A DNA stretch of 7,654 nt, from positions 1 to 7,654 of the forward strand of contig JABUSI010000163.1 in NCBI GenBank assembly GCA_021442745.1, written 5' to 3'. A program made the position numbers and the translations under genes. Of the stretch, positions 6,816 to 7,654 are shown in pieces. The notes beneath the pieces were generated by a model that saw nothing but the letters and a program-made list of their open reading frames with translations, ran no database searches and was not told the origin of the DNA. Positions within the stretch are counted from its first letter, which is position 1. The number at the start of each line of letters is the position of its first letter. Source of the stretch: Erysipelotrichaceae bacterium. Lineage in GTDB: Bacteria > Bacillota_I > Bacilli_A > Erysipelotrichales > Erysipelotrichaceae.

Positions 6816-6844
6816 ATTATAGTAAACGATGAAAGTCGTTTCAA
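6816..6844 (-). promoter_or_regulatory. Sigma-A promoter of the importer operon
   Basis: On the minus strand TTGAAA (6844-6839) and TATAAT (6821-6816) are separated by exactly 17 bp. Transcription should begin near 6809, leaving about 33 nt of leader before the lipoprotein ATG. That is too short for a riboswitch, so control is more likely at the promoter. Confidence 0.85.
6824..6841. promoter_or_regulatory. Candidate operator: 18-bp dyad in the importer promoter
   Basis: AAACGA, six bases, then TCGTTT form a perfect inverted repeat. It fills the space between the -10 and -35 hexamers and overlaps half of the -35. A dimeric repressor bound here would block RNA polymerase. No regulator gene is in the window and the sequence does not match an operator I can name with confidence. 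A single dyad of 6-bp arms could also arise by chance. Confidence 0.45.
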
Positions 6845-6866
6845 CAAAAATATGCTTGTGAATATA

Positions 6867-7654
6867 TTACTTTGCCAATTTTCTTGCGATATCTGCCGTA
6901 TCTTTTGCCAATTGGCGGATGGACATCTTCTTTAAGCCGCGCACGTAGGTGTCCAGGTTGTCACCGATCGGTTTTTTCCAGTAGTCGTCAATGGCATCGG
7001 CACCGATGATGGTACCTAATACGGTTGCCATCTGGGCAGCGTTGCAGTCAACGTCCTGTCCGCATCCGCCGCACACTGCCAGCATGTTGGTAAAATCGTT
7101 GGTACCGAACCACAGGGTAATCACCTGAGCGGCTGCGTTCGGGTAGGCATGAATCCAGTTGTAGCGTTCGTATTTCTTTTCGCAAGGTAACCATGCGGAA
7201 TAATAATCGTCATGCATCTTGCATTGTTGTAACGCAAAACGGACTACCTGACCGTATTCGCTGTCTTTAGGCATCAGTTCCACGGCTTTTTCACAGATGA
7301 CGCGTAAATCCGTTTCGTAGAAGGCCATGGATGCGCAGATGGCATTGAATACTTCGCCTAAAATACCGTTACGGGCATGAGAAATGGAAGCGTCCTGCCA
7401 TGCGGCTTCGGCTGCTTTCTTTACGTTACCCGGATAAATCTGTCCGCAGATGACACCTCTCATCTGGGCGCCGATCCATTCGTTGAACGGGTTGTGGAAC
7501 CGTCCGGATTCCGGCGGCATAATGCCTCTTGCCAGATTCTTTAACGCAAAGTCTTCGGCAGACCATCCGGAAGGAATGCGGGCCAGCCATTCTTCCGCAA
7601 TATGAACGGCGGTTGTTTCTTTTCCATACAGTTTGTATGCCTCAACCAATGCCC
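6867..7654 (-). CDS. ADP-ribosylglycohydrolase family protein, C-terminal part (cut by window edge)
   Basis: About 261 residues are visible, ending at the TAA at 6869-6867; the frame is open to the right edge and the true start is outside. The fragment matches the ADP-ribosylglycohydrolase (DraG/ARH, PF03747) fold. It shows a CGQIYPGN segment followed by AAWQDASISHARNG (about 7360-7450) and the late metal-binding motif GQDVDCNAA (about 7032-7061), corresponding to the D-x-D-C-N form found in one branch of the family. These enzymes use a di-metal centre to cleave N- or O-glycosidic bonds to ribose, for example in ADP-ribosyl groups. The N-terminal acidic metal ligands lie outside the window. 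Next to a nucleoside importer, a role in breaking ribosyl bonds of imported compounds is plausible but inferred. No clear terminator separates it from the importer operon; the 91-nt gap holds the importer promoter. Confidence 0.85.
   Translation of the reverse strand, partial: ALVEAYKLYGKETTAVHIAEEWLARIPSGWSAEDFALKNLARGIMPPESGRFHNPFNEWIGAQMRGVICGQIYPGNVKKAAEAAWQDASISHARNGILGEVFNAICASMAFYETDLRVICEKAVELMPKDSEYGQVVRFALQQCKMHDDYYSAWLPCEKKYERYNWIHAYPNAAAQVITLWFGTNDFTNMLAVCGGCGQDVDCNAAQMATVLGTIIGADAIDDYWKKPIGDNLDTYVRGLKKMSIRQLAKDTADIARKLAK

Noticed and set aside
6845..6866. AT-rich stretch after the glycohydrolase stop as a possible terminator
   Set aside because: Only a five-pair all-AT stem can be drawn before the run of T, so termination here is not supported.
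6567..6935. Plus-strand open frame of 122 codons over the importer promoter
   Set aside because: It runs antisense through the lipoprotein signal, the promoter and the end of the glycohydrolase gene, and has no recognisable domain.

Overview
The window is a stretch of bacterial chromosome in which every supportable gene lies on the minus strand, so the text below follows transcription from the right edge (7654) to the left edge (1). Strong AGGAGG-type ribosome binding sites, consensus sigma-A promoter hexamers, a lipobox-type lipoprotein signal, U-tailed hairpins and moderate GC point to Bacillota (Firmicutes), perhaps Clostridia or Erysipelotrichia. The finer placement is a guess; the sequence holds no taxonomic marker.

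Right part (7654-6867): the 3' portion of an ADP-ribosylglycohydrolase (DraG/ARH) family gene, cut by the window edge. Centre (6844-1835): a complete BMP-family nucleoside-type ABC importer. It has a consensus promoter (TTGAAA, 17 bp, TATAAT) with an 18-bp dyad between the hexamers, then the substrate-binding lipoprotein, a hairpin with a U-rich tail, the double-domain ATPase, two permeases and an intrinsic terminator. The order matches B. subtilis nupNOPQ and L. lactis bmpA-nupABC, which import purine or other nucleosides.

Left part (1824-1): a second transcription unit whose TATAAT box lies just past the terminator. It encodes a small cyclase/kynurenine-formamidase-like metal hydrolase, then a fusion of a GNAT-like N-terminal domain with an acetamidase/formamidase domain, then the first 20 codons of a PdxA-family dehydrogenase. 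Both junctions are ATGA overlaps, so the three are probably translationally coupled.

One reading is that the importer brings in nucleosides or a nucleoside-like compound and the ADP-ribosylglycohydrolase-family enzyme acts on a ribosyl bond. The left unit looks like a separate small catabolic set: two amide-cleaving enzymes and an NAD-dependent hydroxyacid-phosphate dehydrogenase. Its substrate cannot be named from the sequence. The most unusual points are the GNAT-amidase fusion, the cyclase with two apparently substituted active-site histidines, and the linkage of these two genes to a PdxA homologue.
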